A stretch of 64,000 nucleotides of DNA from an uncultured Saprospirales bacterium (GCA_938008535.1 CALLKF010000070.1:1-64000); one strand, 5' to 3'; positions 35,904 to 45,699 are shown, counted from the stretch's first letter. Numbers and translations: made by a program. The notes: a model not told the origin generated them from the letters alone.

Positions 35904-37036
35904 ATTTTATTTCTTTTATTCATTACTTTTAAATCTACTCTTGTATAAAAGAAATACGATAAAATGTAGGCAAATGCCATCCAAAACAGGTAACTCAAGA
36001 ATACATGTTTAGCTGCATTAAAACCAATAAGATGCAGAATTATCGCAACAAATATGGCGAAAGTACCATGCAATAAAAACATACTGTACGATATATTGCT
36101 GGTAAAAAGGATAAAGTGATTGACAAAATTATCTTTAAATTTCACCGTTTTTAAACATGGCAAAAAACACATAAACCCTAATGGACCAACCAAATAAAAC
36201 AAGGTAAAAAAATAGAACGTTGCGTATTTATTTACAGGCAAATATCCATTTGCAGTACACCAATAAAGTGCCATATTTCCTAAATAGATAAGCAATCCAA
36301 TTGCTAAAAATCTATATCGATTGTTGTGCCAAAAGTCTTGATAGAAATAGCATATATACGCAGCCAACAAACCAACTGCAATAGTGTCTAAACGTAGTAT
36401 TACAATTTCTTTAAACTTAAAAAAATCCAACACCGTATGGTTTGGAAAAACATAGAAGTAGTAATAGACTTTTAATAAATTACAAACAATTATATAGAGC
36501 AACACAATAAAGATGAAAGATTTTCTTTTAGTTACTTTAAACGCAGTGGTAGTCAAATAAAAAATTATTGGAAACGAAAAATAAAACCATTCTTCTACAG
36601 AAATAGTCCAAGTTTCTGTATAAAACTCAACATGATTCGCGAACAAGTTATGTGTAAAAAAATAATTAGCAAATGGAATTTCAAAATTTTTATTGTACAA
36701 TAAAGTAAGCACTACTAAAATCGTAAGTATTAAATAATAACTCGGCAACGTTCGAACCCAACGCATCACTAAAAATCGTGCAGTATATTTTGGTGTAATT
36801 TTATCGAGCTTATGTATATCTTTTAGATGATGGTATCCAATTAAAAAACCACTACAAACAAAAAACATATCTACTGGATCTGGAAACGGAATTTTCTTAA
36901 AATCTAATCCAATTAAATTTGCCGTAATTTGTAAAAAATGCATATGCATCACCAATACCACAGAAAAAGCACGCACGATATCAAAACCAAAATATCTTTT
37001 TTCTGGATTTGTATTTATTTTAAAAATAGACAGCAT
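35876..37036 (-). CDS. Acyltransferase family 3 (OafA/YrhL-like) membrane protein
   Basis: 386 residues with about ten membrane helices. The N-terminal signature FGFDIVRAFSVVLVMHMHF contains the conserved Arg and catalytic-site His; VDMFFVCSGFLIGY and WTISVEEWFYFSFPIIFYL follow. Such enzymes O-acetylate surface polysaccharides or other envelope glycans. It is convergent with the phosphohexomutase and divergent from the histidine kinase. Confidence 0.93.
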   Translation of the reverse strand: MLSIFKINTNPEKRYFGFDIVRAFSVVLVMHMHFLQITANLIGLDFKKIPFPDPVDMFFVCSGFLIGYHHLKDIHKLDKITPKYTARFLVMRWVRTLPSYYLILTILVVLTLLYNKNFEIPFANYFFTHNLFANHVEFYTETWTISVEEWFYFSFPIIFYLTTTAFKVTKRKSFIFIVLLYIIVCNLLKVYYYFYVFPNHTVLDFFKFKEIVILRLDTIAVGLLAAYICYFYQDFWHNNRYRFLAIGLLIYLGNMALYWCTANGYLPVNKYATFYFFTLFYLVGPLGFMCFLPCLKTVKFKDNFVNHFILFTSNISYSMFLLHGTFAIFVAIILHLIGFNAAKHVFLSYLFWMAFAYILSYFFYTRVDLKVMNKRNKIIEKLKLNE

Positions 37037-37195
37037 TTATTCAACTCTTTAAGTTTAGTACAATATAATTAATATAGGTTTGATAAGACAATGACCAAAA
37101 TAAACAATTAAAGTGAGTCTTGCAAATTGCTTTATAGATTCTATCTTTTGGCTATTGTATTAATTTATTATTGAATATCTTTAAGTAACTATTTT

Positions 37196-39166
37196 ATGCA
37201 AAAAACCAAGCAAATACTATTCATCAGCATATTGTTCATCAGCAATATAATATTTGCGCAAACAAAAATCATCGATAGTTTAGTACAAAAAGCAAACACT
37301 GCACAAACAAAAAAGGAAAAACTACAACAACTTTTATTGCTCTGTGAACAACACCAAAGTATTCATAAAGATAGCTTATGGCAATACGCATTGCGTGCAA
37401 AAGAATTGGCTGCAAACACAAATAAACAATCCATTGGCTTAGCAAACATTGCCATCATCAATGCATTGTTGCGTTTTGATAAAGTAGATACTGCACTGAA
37501 AATTATTAAAAGTGAATTAAAAAATTATTCAGTAAATGATAAAACTGAACAAAGGATTTTTTTCAGCTTACAAGAATTAAAAAGCAATTGCTATAGTGCT
37601 ATTTCAAATTACAAAGATGCAGTTGCCATTATGTACAACACCATTGGATTTGCAGAAAAATACGACGACACTGCAACCTTAGCCATCAGCTACAATTCAC
37701 TAGGCGAAATTGCGTACAATAGAGATATGATTGACGAATCATTTCAGTGGTTTTTTAAATCGTTGGCTCTTACTCAAAATAAAAAAGAATACAAAGCAGA
37801 AAAAGCAGTTTCATATATCAACTTAGCAATTGTATATGGCTGGCTTGGCAAATCAGATTCAGCAAAATACTATATTCAACAATCGATTCCGATTTGTTAC
37901 GAAATTCAAAACTTATACTATTTATGCAATGCATTACTCAACGAATCGAGTAATTATAAAAATGCAAAAAATTATAAAGAAGCAGAAAGAGTAATGTTAG
38001 AGGCGATGGAAATTCGCAAAAAAACAGAAGGCAGAATTGTATTTTCTAATGAGCAGTTAGCATTGGGAAATTTATACAATCGTTCAGGTCAATACGACAA
38101 AGCTATTAAGATTTTCAAAGACGGTTTGGCTTATGATGATTCTGTAAACATTGGCGTTGCTGCAACTCATAAAAAAAAATCAAACCTAACTATTCGTCTT
38201 TACTATCTTTTGGGTTTGTCGCGAAGTTATAAAGCGAAAGGCGATCTTGTTTTGTATAGCGAAATGCTGCAAAATCTGATTGCGATAAAAGATACGCTGT
38301 ATGAAGTAAATGCTGCTGATGCAATGGCTGATATGCAAGTAAAATACGAAACGCAGAAAAAAGAAAACACCATCATTCAACAACAATTAGATTTATCGAA
38401 GAAGAATAATTTGCTTTATGGTTCAATTGGCTTATTGGCTGCGTTGGCTATCATTTTTGGAATTTTATTTTGGAGTTACAAGAGCAGACAAGAACTAAAA
38501 CTGCAGCAACAAATTGAAGAAGACAAATGGCTAACGCAACAGGAAGTAGCCAAAGCAGAAGAAAAAGAACGTAGCAGAATTGCTGCTGATTTGCACGATA
38601 ACTTAGGTGTCTATGCAGCATCTATCGCATCCAATCTGAATCATATAAAAGTTGATGAACAACATACAGAAAATGTAATTGCGTTAAATGAATTGCGCAA
38701 TAATTCGCAAGCTATTGTTTCGCAATTAAATGATACAATTTGGGTTTTAAAGAAAGACATCATCTTGTTAACTTCTGTTTGTGATAGAATAAAATTATTA
38801 ATCAGCAGAACACAAAAAAGTTTTCCAGATATCGAATTTAATGCTTCAGAAGATATTGAAAACGATGTAGAATTTAGTGCATCGCATGCGTATCATTTAT
38901 ATCGCATTATTCAAGAAGCCATTAACAACGCACTTAAACACAGCCAATGCAGCAAGATAGACATTGATGTAAACAGCCACGAAAACTGGACAATTTCAAT
39001 TGCAGACAATGGTGTTGGCATCAGCGAAACTAGCAATAAAATTAAGGAAGGTGGTAATGGATTATTAAATATGCAGGCACGTGGCACAGAAGTTGGCTGG
39101 ACAATTACTTGGCAACAAATGCAAAACAACGGAACCAAAGTAGTCATTGCGCCTACTACAAATTGA
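37196..39166 (+). CDS. TPR-sensor histidine kinase (HisKA_3 type)
   Basis: 656 residues. A signal peptide (ending IIFAQ) is followed by about seven tetratricopeptide repeats (residues 60-370) outside the inner membrane, a membrane helix near 405-427, then the HisKA_3 dimerisation helix with phospho-acceptor His-467 in AADLHDNLG and an HATPase domain (INNALKHS, IADNGVGI, GGNGLLNMQARG). This architecture pairs with LuxR/NarL-type regulators, and one starts 49 bases downstream. The signal sensed is unknown. Confidence 0.93.
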   Translation: MQKTKQILFISILFISNIIFAQTKIIDSLVQKANTAQTKKEKLQQLLLLCEQHQSIHKDSLWQYALRAKELAANTNKQSIGLANIAIINALLRFDKVDTALKIIKSELKNYSVNDKTEQRIFFSLQELKSNCYSAISNYKDAVAIMYNTIGFAEKYDDTATLAISYNSLGEIAYNRDMIDESFQWFFKSLALTQNKKEYKAEKAVSYINLAIVYGWLGKSDSAKYYIQQSIPICYEIQNLYYLCNALLNESSNYKNAKNYKEAERVMLEAMEIRKKTEGRIVFSNEQLALGNLYNRSGQYDKAIKIFKDGLAYDDSVNIGVAATHKKKSNLTIRLYYLLGLSRSYKAKGDLVLYSEMLQNLIAIKDTLYEVNAADAMADMQVKYETQKKENTIIQQQLDLSKKNNLLYGSIGLLAALAIIFGILFWSYKSRQELKLQQQIEEDKWLTQQEVAKAEEKERSRIAADLHDNLGVYAASIASNLNHIKVDEQHTENVIALNELRNNSQAIVSQLNDTIWVLKKDIILLTSVCDRIKLLISRTQKSFPDIEFNASEDIENDVEFSASHAYHLYRIIQEAINNALKHSQCSKIDIDVNSHENWTISIADNGVGISETSNKIKEGGNGLLNMQARGTEVGWTITWQQMQNNGTKVVIAPTTN

Positions 39167-39215
39167 TTATATTTTATATAAACAAAGTAACCTAATATTG
39201 AGTAAAATAAATAAG

Positions 39216-39881
39216 ATGAATTACAGAATAGCCGTTACAGAAGACAATGCAATCAACAGAAATGTTTTTTTGAATAAAGCAAAAGAAATGGCTGATATTA
39301 AATTAGTGTTTGTTGCAGTTGAAGGAAACGATTGCTTAGAACAACTAAAAGGGTTGCCTCACAATAATTTACCACAAGTTATTTTTATGGATCTGGAAAT
39401 GCCAAAGATGGATGGCATCGAAACTATACAGATTGCAAAATCATTATATCCAAATATTCATTTTATTGTGCTCACGGTTTTTGATGATGATGATAAAATT
39501 TTTGAAGCCATCAAAGCAGGTGCATCTGGTTATTTATTGAAACACGAACCAGCTACTATTTTATATGAAGCACTCATCAACGTTATCGAAACTGGTGGTG
39601 CGCCGATGAGTCCTGCAATTGCGCGCAAAACTTTGAAACTATTAAGCGGCACAGCCACGCAGGCTATTGACAATAAAAGCAACATGCCTGAATTTATTAC
39701 CGAACGTGAAAAAGAAATTCTAAAACATACCATCAACGGTTGGGACGCCAAACGCATCAGTTCCGAACTTAATTTAAGCGTACTTACCGTTCGCAAACAC
39801 ATCGCTAATATTTATGAGAAGCTGCACGTAAGTTCCAAAGCGCAAATTATTTCGCTGGCACATAAAAATAAGTGGATGTAG
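39216..39881 (+). CDS. LuxR/NarL-family response regulator
   Basis: 221 residues. The receiver domain (residues 1-120) has acidic pocket residues in VTEDN, phospho-acceptor Asp-59 in VIFMDLEMPKMDG, and the Lys in GYLLKHEP. The C-terminal LuxR helix-turn-helix reads LTVRKHIANIYEKLHVSSKAQI, preceded by ITEREKEILKHTINGW. The ATG at 39216 was chosen because upstream in-frame codons have no receiver homology and run back into the kinase gene. Confidence 0.94.
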   Translation: MNYRIAVTEDNAINRNVFLNKAKEMADIKLVFVAVEGNDCLEQLKGLPHNNLPQVIFMDLEMPKMDGIETIQIAKSLYPNIHFIVLTVFDDDDKIFEAIKAGASGYLLKHEPATILYEALINVIETGGAPMSPAIARKTLKLLSGTATQAIDNKSNMPEFITEREKEILKHTINGWDAKRISSELNLSVLTVRKHIANIYEKLHVSSKAQIISLAHKNKWM

Positions 39882-39914
39882 AAGAGCAAGAAACAAATAA
39901 TAAGGACTAAAGAA

Positions 39915-40007
39915 TCAAACATCTTCGCCATTAATATTCGCCGTGAGTACTTCACACAAATAATCTAAAAAAAGATGCATGTTTTTAAATCTTTGAAAGT
40001 CGAGTTT
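39915..40007 (-). pseudogene. Remnant of the 3' end of a DUF2461 gene
   Basis: Read leftward from 40007, KLDFQRFKNMHLFLDYLCEV continues LTANINGEDV and then a stop. It aligns without gaps to the last 30 residues of the intact DUF2461 gene at 44664-45350 (KLANQTFKNMRPFLDYMSEV...), with 17 of 30 identical and clear DNA similarity. Upstream the frame is closed by stops and similarity ends. The remaining intergenic bases to 40168 show nothing else recognisable. Confidence 0.82.
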
Positions 40008-40168
40008 TACAGTTATTGTTCTGCATTTATCTAATCATTTTTATTAAAGATGTAGATGAATCTCATAGATATTGCACAAACATAACTATTTTGCGGCCTA
40101 TCTTATTTTACTTTTTAATTGGTTTACTATAAATGATAGGAGTCAATATCACACGTTAAATTAAAATA

Positions 40169-41986
40169 TCAAAACCGATATTTTCCAATTTGTATCTCAT
40201 TAAATATTTTTTTTGTAATGCGTGTATATTTTTTATCAATCAATACATACACCTCTTTACCAATCTTTTTATAATCAAAACCATCTTCTTTTAGTTGCTG
40301 TTTTTGGTGTTTATAGGTTGATGTGATTTCCGTAGCAGTTGAAATACGTAAAAAAACAGGAATTGCATAAGCAGGAAGTTCCGTATTTAAATAGTTATAA
40401 AATTTTATTAAATCTATTTCTTGTTTTTCGTTGTCAACAATAATATTTACCATACCAGCTCTTCCATTATTTTCTGGCACTTCTACACCATACACTACAT
40501 TTTCTGCAATTCCACTAAATTGATTAATAACGGCTTCAACTTCTGTTGTAGAAACATTTTCGCCTTTCCAACGAAAAGTATCACCTAATCTATCAACAAA
40601 TTGAGTATGAAAAAAACCCATATCACGCACTAAATCACCAGTATTAAACCAGGCATCGCCTTTTTTAAATACATTTCTAAAAATAGTTTTTTCTGATTTG
40701 TCGTTTTCTGTATAACCATCAAACGGATAACGCTTATTGATTTCGCCTAATAATAAACCAACGCCATTTGTTTTTACTTTTTGCATATATCCGTTACGGT
40801 TAAGTACTGGTGCATTATTATGTAAATCGTATTCAACAATGGCATAACTTGTTATCGAAAATCCCATTGTACTATTTAAATTAAACACATTAAAAAATGC
40901 AATATTTCCTTCGCTTGAGCCATAAAATTCTGCAACTTGATTCACACCAAATCTTTGCTTAAATGCTTGCCATATATCTGGACGAAGTCCGTTTCCAATC
41001 ATCTTGGTAAGTGTATTTTTTTCTTCTAATGTATGATAAGGCGCATTTAATAAATACTTACAAAGTTCACCTACGTAACCAAAACCAGTTGCTTTATATT
41101 TATCAATATCTATCCAAAAATTAGTAACACTAAATTTTGGTTTAATGACCATACTTGCACCACCAGCAATTACAGAACTCCAACAAACTAACATAGCAGT
41201 TGCATGGTAGAACGGCAATGGAACATACAATATATCATTTTCATTTAGGCGAAAACTTGTTAAACCAAAAGCACAGTAACTTTTTAACCATCTACCATGA
41301 CTAATTACAGAAGCTTTTGGCAAACCAGTTGTTCCAGAAGTATAAATGTATAAACAAGCATCTTTTGCAATTATTTTTTTGGTGACTGAAGGATTTGTTA
41401 TGGAGAAATTAAGTGCTTCAATATCAAAAAATGGAAATTTATATTTAATAGGTTGATTTATATTGTCATTTTCAACGAGTAATATTCTATTTTTTACATC
41501 TACTAAATCTTTTTTTATCGTTGAAAAATTATCCAAACATTCTGTACCAATTAAAATCATTTTTGGATCTACTAAACGAATACTGTGTAATAGTGATTTG
41601 TTTTTTTGTGATGTATTAATTAATGCAGCAACACAACCAATTTTATTAAGTGCCATCGACAATGCAATAATTTCTGGTCTGTTTTCCAACATTAAAACAG
41701 CAACGTCACCTTTATTAAATCCTAATTTTAAAAACTGATGCGCCAATCGATTAATCCATTCATTTAATTCAGTATAGGACCAACTTTTATCCTGATAATA
41801 AAGGCATTTATTAGTTGGGTATTTTTTTACAGTTTTGTAAAACAGTTCACCATTAGAAATTGGTGTTTCAGAATTAGTGGTAAAATTATAATATAATGCA
41901 GTTGAGATTTTTGGTAAATCTTTTATCACACCTGGCAAACTAAAAGCTAAATCAAAAATGCTTATTTTTTTATTGGATGATTGCAA
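40169..41986 (-). CDS. Long-chain acyl-CoA synthetase, FATP-like
   Basis: 605 residues of the ANL adenylating superfamily. The P-loop is YIYTSGTTGLPKASVISHGR and the adenine motif EFYGSSEGNIAFFN. WFNTGDLVRDMGFFHTQFVDRLGDTFRWKGENVSTTEVE gives the hinge and C-terminal domain. The combination and length match fatty acid transport protein/very-long-chain acyl-CoA synthetases (FadD6-like). It activates fatty acids as CoA thioesters at the membrane. It is third in a three-gene operon, three bases after the acyl-CoA dehydrogenase. Confidence 0.92.
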   Translation of the reverse strand: MQSSNKKISIFDLAFSLPGVIKDLPKISTALYYNFTTNSETPISNGELFYKTVKKYPTNKCLYYQDKSWSYTELNEWINRLAHQFLKLGFNKGDVAVLMLENRPEIIALSMALNKIGCVAALINTSQKNKSLLHSIRLVDPKMILIGTECLDNFSTIKKDLVDVKNRILLVENDNINQPIKYKFPFFDIEALNFSITNPSVTKKIIAKDACLYIYTSGTTGLPKASVISHGRWLKSYCAFGLTSFRLNENDILYVPLPFYHATAMLVCWSSVIAGGASMVIKPKFSVTNFWIDIDKYKATGFGYVGELCKYLLNAPYHTLEEKNTLTKMIGNGLRPDIWQAFKQRFGVNQVAEFYGSSEGNIAFFNVFNLNSTMGFSITSYAIVEYDLHNNAPVLNRNGYMQKVKTNGVGLLLGEINKRYPFDGYTENDKSEKTIFRNVFKKGDAWFNTGDLVRDMGFFHTQFVDRLGDTFRWKGENVSTTEVEAVINQFSGIAENVVYGVEVPENNGRAGMVNIIVDNEKQEIDLIKFYNYLNTELPAYAIPVFLRISTATEITSTYKHQKQQLKEDGFDYKKIGKEVYVLIDKKYTRITKKIFNEIQIGKYRF

Positions 41987-41989
41987 TTT

Positions 41990-43189
41990 TTATTTTAATT
42001 CAGCAGATGATTTGCGTAATAATCTACGAGCAATAATTAATTGTTGTATTTGTTGAGTGCCTTCAAATATGTCTAAAATTTTTGAATCTCTTGCCCATTT
42101 TTCCAACAACTCATTATATGAATAACCAAGTGATGAACAAAGCTCCACACATTTTAGCGTAAGTTGATTGGTTATTCTTGCTGCTTTTGCTTTGCAAATA
42201 GATGCTTCCAATGAATTCGGTTTTCTGTTGTCAGCCATCCATGCTGCTTTCAAGGTCAACAATCTTGCTGCTTCGTATTCTGCTTCCATTTTGTAAATTT
42301 CTGCTTCAACAGATTTTACATTATTGATTGGCGTTTTATAATCTAAGTTAATTTTATCTTGCAACAATTCTTTAGTTCGTTCAATCGCAGCTTCGGCAAC
42401 ACCATTCGCCATCGATGCAACGAAAGGTCTTGTATTATCAAAGGTTTCCATCACACCGCCAAATCCTTTCTTAATATCTATTTCTGGACTGCCTAATAAA
42501 TTTTCGGCAGGTACTTTACATTCTGTAAAAACAATAGCTGCCGTATCAGATGCTCTGATGCCTAATTTTTTTTCTAGCCGAACCAATTGCATTCCTGGTG
42601 TTCCTTTTTCAACCACAAAAGATTTGATGGCTGCTTTACCAATTTCTTTATCTAATGTTGCCCAAACTACCACTGCATTGGCACGTTCGCCTGATGTGAT
42701 AAAAATCTTCTCGCCATTTAAATAATAAAAATCACCTTCTTTCCTTGCTGTTGTTGTAATGGCAGATGAATCAGAACCGCAATTGGGTTCTGTTATTGCC
42801 ATGGCTGCCCAGGTTTTTGAAAACCGTTTTAATTGTTCAGTATTTGCAACGGCACTTATTGCTGAATTGCCTAATCCTTGTCCAGGAATTGACAATAACA
42901 AACCAACATCACCATAACACATAGCTTGAATATTAATGCAGTTCGCCATATTTCCACCGTTGTGAACTTGTCCGTCGCTAACGTCTTCTTTTTTAGATGA
43001 GGCACCACCAATAGAACCTTCAGAACCATCATTCATACCATTTAAACCAGCCGCAAACAAATCGAGTTCTACAGGATAAGTATGTTCTTCTACATCATAT
43101 TTTCTGGATATTGGACGAAATATAGTTTTAGCAGCAATCGTTGCAAAATTTTGAATGCCTTTAAACTTTTTGGGAATTTCTAAATTCAT
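41990..43189 (-). CDS. Acyl-CoA dehydrogenase (catalytic)
   Basis: 399 residues. The FAD-binding segment is MAITEPNCGSDSSAITTTA with ITSGERANA and LGIRASDTA, and the C-terminal domain carries ILDIFEGTQQIQQLIIARRLL. The Glu of EGT at about residue 373 is the catalytic base position. It oxidises acyl-CoA to trans-2-enoyl-CoA. It lies between a second dehydrogenase that lacks this Glu and an acyl-CoA synthetase, 18 and 3 bases apart, so the three are an operon. Confidence 0.93.
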   Translation of the reverse strand: MNLEIPKKFKGIQNFATIAAKTIFRPISRKYDVEEHTYPVELDLFAAGLNGMNDGSEGSIGGASSKKEDVSDGQVHNGGNMANCINIQAMCYGDVGLLLSIPGQGLGNSAISAVANTEQLKRFSKTWAAMAITEPNCGSDSSAITTTARKEGDFYYLNGEKIFITSGERANAVVVWATLDKEIGKAAIKSFVVEKGTPGMQLVRLEKKLGIRASDTAAIVFTECKVPAENLLGSPEIDIKKGFGGVMETFDNTRPFVASMANGVAEAAIERTKELLQDKINLDYKTPINNVKSVEAEIYKMEAEYEAARLLTLKAAWMADNRKPNSLEASICKAKAARITNQLTLKCVELCSSLGYSYNELLEKWARDSKILDIFEGTQQIQQLIIARRLLRKSSAELK

Positions 43190-43207
43190 TTTAGTTGATT
43201 TTTATTA

Positions 43208-44539
43208 TTATAAATGCACACCGTTTACTGCTATAGATACTGCTCTTAAATCTCTGTACCATCGCTCTACAGGAAAATCACGAACAAAACCATGACCACC
43301 TAATAGCTGTACGCCATTGCTACCAATTTGCATACATTTTTCAGCACATAAAACATGTGCTAAATAAACTTCTTTTTCAAAATCTAAACCTTGTTCTGCT
43401 TTTGCTGCTGCACGCTGTGTAAGTATACGCATACTTTCTAATTCAATTTTAACATCTGCAATCATAAATGCAACGGCTTGTCTATTGCTGATAGGTTCGC
43501 CAAATGCATATCTATCATTTGCATATGGTATTACATAATCTAAAACTGCCTGACAACAGCCAACTGCTAAAGCACACCAACCGAGTTTGCAATAATCAAT
43601 AAATTCATTATAAGCAATTCCGTCAGTTCCACCTAACATAGCAGAAGAATCAACTTCTACATTTTTCAAAGTAAGCTCACACATTTCAGCTGCATTTAAG
43701 CCCATAGTTCTTTCAGGATTGACAGACAATCCTTTGCTGTTTTTATCTACAATAAAAAGCTGTATTCCTTTATCATTGGTTTCAGCAGCGAGTAAAAAAT
43801 ATGCAGACTTATTAGCCAATGGCACTATGTTTTTTATACCATTTATAACGTAAACATTTTCTTTTTTTTCTGCTTTTGTTGATAATTCATAAGGTGAAAA
43901 AAGTGGTGTTGGTTCATTAATTGCAATGCTTGCAATTGCTGGATTTTCTTGTAAAAAAGCTGGTATTAAATCTGCTTGTTGACCATCAGAGCCAAAATTT
44001 ACAATAGCATTTAAGACACTGTGTCGTGTGAAAAAAGCAAGTGCTTGGCCTAAGTCACCATAAGCAAGTTCTTCCACCATCATCATTTGCGTCGTGGTTG
44101 ATTTCTCTTTCATCATTCCACCAAAAACTTCAGGCACTTGCAAATAACCAAGTTGCAGTTCGTTAAATTCGTTCCACAATGATTCGTCGATAGTAAATAC
44201 ATCGTCTATTTTTTCAGCTGCATTTCTCATTTTTACAGCAAATTGCTGAATAGTTTGCTGAATCATTTTTTGTTCATCCGAATAATTTAGATCAAATAAA
44301 TCAGTATTTTTTTGTGGATCTAATCTTTCTGGTTTTTTTGAATTACTTTTAAAAACCTTTGATGCTGCATTGGCAACCTTTATTCCATTTTTTGTTCCTT
44401 CATAAACAAACCGTTCAGATAATTTTCGCAAATTTAATGTTTTTGCAAACTTAGAATCCAAGAATTGATTGTAATATTCAAAATAAGTTGCGTAAGGTAA
44501 ATCTGATTTTTTGCCGCGTTTTTTTTCTTCTTTCACCAT
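43208..44539 (-). CDS. Acyl-CoA dehydrogenase homologue without the catalytic Glu
   Basis: 443 residues. The first 85 are an extra charged region (EEKKRGKKSDLPYATYFEYY). The dehydrogenase fold then follows: YLQVPEVFGGMM, the FAD region SIAINEPTPLFSPYELST, and the helix CMQIGSNGVQLLGGHGFVRDFPVERWYRDLRAVS. Family members continue with IFEGT, but this protein ends IAVNGVHL, so no Glu stands at the usual position. It may be the non-catalytic partner in a heteromer with the next gene, by analogy with mycobacterial FadE pairs. First gene of the operon. Confidence 0.88.
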   Translation of the reverse strand: MVKEEKKRGKKSDLPYATYFEYYNQFLDSKFAKTLNLRKLSERFVYEGTKNGIKVANAASKVFKSNSKKPERLDPQKNTDLFDLNYSDEQKMIQQTIQQFAVKMRNAAEKIDDVFTIDESLWNEFNELQLGYLQVPEVFGGMMKEKSTTTQMMMVEELAYGDLGQALAFFTRHSVLNAIVNFGSDGQQADLIPAFLQENPAIASIAINEPTPLFSPYELSTKAEKKENVYVINGIKNIVPLANKSAYFLLAAETNDKGIQLFIVDKNSKGLSVNPERTMGLNAAEMCELTLKNVEVDSSAMLGGTDGIAYNEFIDYCKLGWCALAVGCCQAVLDYVIPYANDRYAFGEPISNRQAVAFMIADVKIELESMRILTQRAAAKAEQGLDFEKEVYLAHVLCAEKCMQIGSNGVQLLGGHGFVRDFPVERWYRDLRAVSIAVNGVHL

Positions 44540-44663
44540 AATTTTTTATCTGTTTATCTAAATCTACAAGATTCAATATGAATTGTTGTTGTTTTAGTGT
44601 TAAGAAAAAATTCAGCCATCTGATTCATCGATTAATTTACAAAAGTTAAGTAATAAAACAGAT

Positions 44664-45350
44664 TTATATTTCCTGTCCATTTATATCTGTAACTAAAACT
44701 TCACTCATATAATCTAAAAACGGACGCATATTTTTAAACGTTTGGTTGGCGAGTTTTACAAAATCAGCACTTAACACTTCTTCATCCGTAAATTTTTTAA
44801 TTAAGAGAAATTGTTTGTAACGCAAAAGGTCAATTGCTTCGTGGTTAGCATCAAAACCTTTAGGCGTTTTTTTCAATTGCTCGCCTTGTAATGTACCGAA
44901 AGTAGCAACAAAGGATTTGCTTTTTATAATCTTTCTTAAAGGTGCATCATCGAAAGCAATATCATCACGCACACGTCTTAAGTCTTCTGCATTCGGCGAC
45001 CAGAAACCACCGGCAAGCCAGGTATTGCCTGGCTCTAAATGAAAGTACAAACCACCGCGACGAAACTTAGTAGCACGCCGAAAGCTGCCGCTAAAATAAG
45101 TACAGTAAGGAATTTTTTCTTTAGAGAAACGCACGTCTCTGTAGATTCTATAACATGCTTTTTTACCGGAAGGCGTTTCTATTATATCGTGTTTATTGAG
45201 CTCAAACAAAAGCGCTTCCGCAAAGTCATGTACATGCGACTGTTCTTTTATGTACGTTTCCTTATGCTTAGCAAACCACTCGCGGTTGTTGTTCTTTTTT
45301 ATGTTTTTTAAAAAGGTAAATGCGGTGGCTGGTATCTGTGAATTTGACAT
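44664..45350 (-). CDS. DUF2461 (TIGR02453) family protein
   Basis: About 228 residues from the ATG at 45350 (MSNSQIPATAFTFLKNIKKN, then NNREWFAKHK), the standard DUF2461 start. ARRATKFRRGGLYFHLEPG-like motifs (FRRATKFRRGGLYFHL), WLAGGFWSPNAEDLRRVRDDI and the Phe-rich end are family features. The function is unknown. The open frame extends to a GTG at 45449 but only through tail sequence and 21-bp repeats, so I reject that extension. Fragments related to its two ends lie at 39915-40007 and 45960-46001. Confidence 0.9.
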   Translation of the reverse strand: MSNSQIPATAFTFLKNIKKNNNREWFAKHKETYIKEQSHVHDFAEALLFELNKHDIIETPSGKKACYRIYRDVRFSKEKIPYCTYFSGSFRRATKFRRGGLYFHLEPGNTWLAGGFWSPNAEDLRRVRDDIAFDDAPLRKIIKSKSFVATFGTLQGEQLKKTPKGFDANHEAIDLLRYKQFLLIKKFTDEEVLSADFVKLANQTFKNMRPFLDYMSEVLVTDINGQEI

Positions 45351-45397
45351 GGAGTGAAGATAAGATTTTTTGTCTTTTTTGTCTGTGATTGTTGTTT

Positions 45398-45649
45398 CGG
45401 GAGACGCCGAGCTGCTTTCGGGAGACACCGTGCTGCTTTCGGAAGACACCGAGATGCTTTAGGGAGACACCGAGATGGCTTCGGGAGACACCGAGATGCT
45501 TCCGGGAGACGCCGAGTTGCTTTCGGGAGATACCGAGATGCTTCCGGGAGATGCCGAGACGCTTTCGGGAGACACCGAGTTGCTTTCGGGAGACACCTAG
45601 AAGCTTTCGGGAGACGCTGAGATGCTTTCGGGAGACTCCGAGTTGCTTT
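45398..45649. repeat. Minisatellite, 12 tandem copies of a 21-bp unit
   Basis: Twelve contiguous 21-base units of the form CGGGAGACACCGAGATGCTTT, each differing at one to four positions, with no spacers. The unit is much richer in G and C than the surroundings. Because 21 is divisible by three, several frames stay open; frames on both strands look like repetitive protein (FRETPRC, SSSASPE) but are interrupted in places. Confidence 0.95.
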
Positions 45650-45699
45650 GCCGAAGTACTTAATTAACTTATTTACAATGCTTTATGAAAAATGCTGTA

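Noticed and set aside
37196..39881. Hybrid two-component system controlling polysaccharide use
   Set aside because: The kinase has TPRs and a HisKA_3 domain with a separate LuxR regulator. There are no Y_Y_Y or propeller domains and no adjacent SusCD.
45351..45449. N-terminal extension of the DUF2461 protein into the repeats
   Set aside because: It would need a GTG start and adds only repeat-derived Ser/Pro/Glu residues. MSNSQIPATAF is the family start, and the remnant at 46001 starts at the same place.
45398..45649. CRISPR array
   Set aside because: The units are contiguous with no spacers, and no cas genes are nearby.
45354..45667. Plus-strand open frames over the 21-bp repeats (FRETPRC-type and GRHRDAF-type peptides)
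   Set aside because: They arise because the repeat length is a multiple of three. There is no promoter or conserved start, and the peptides are purely repetitive.
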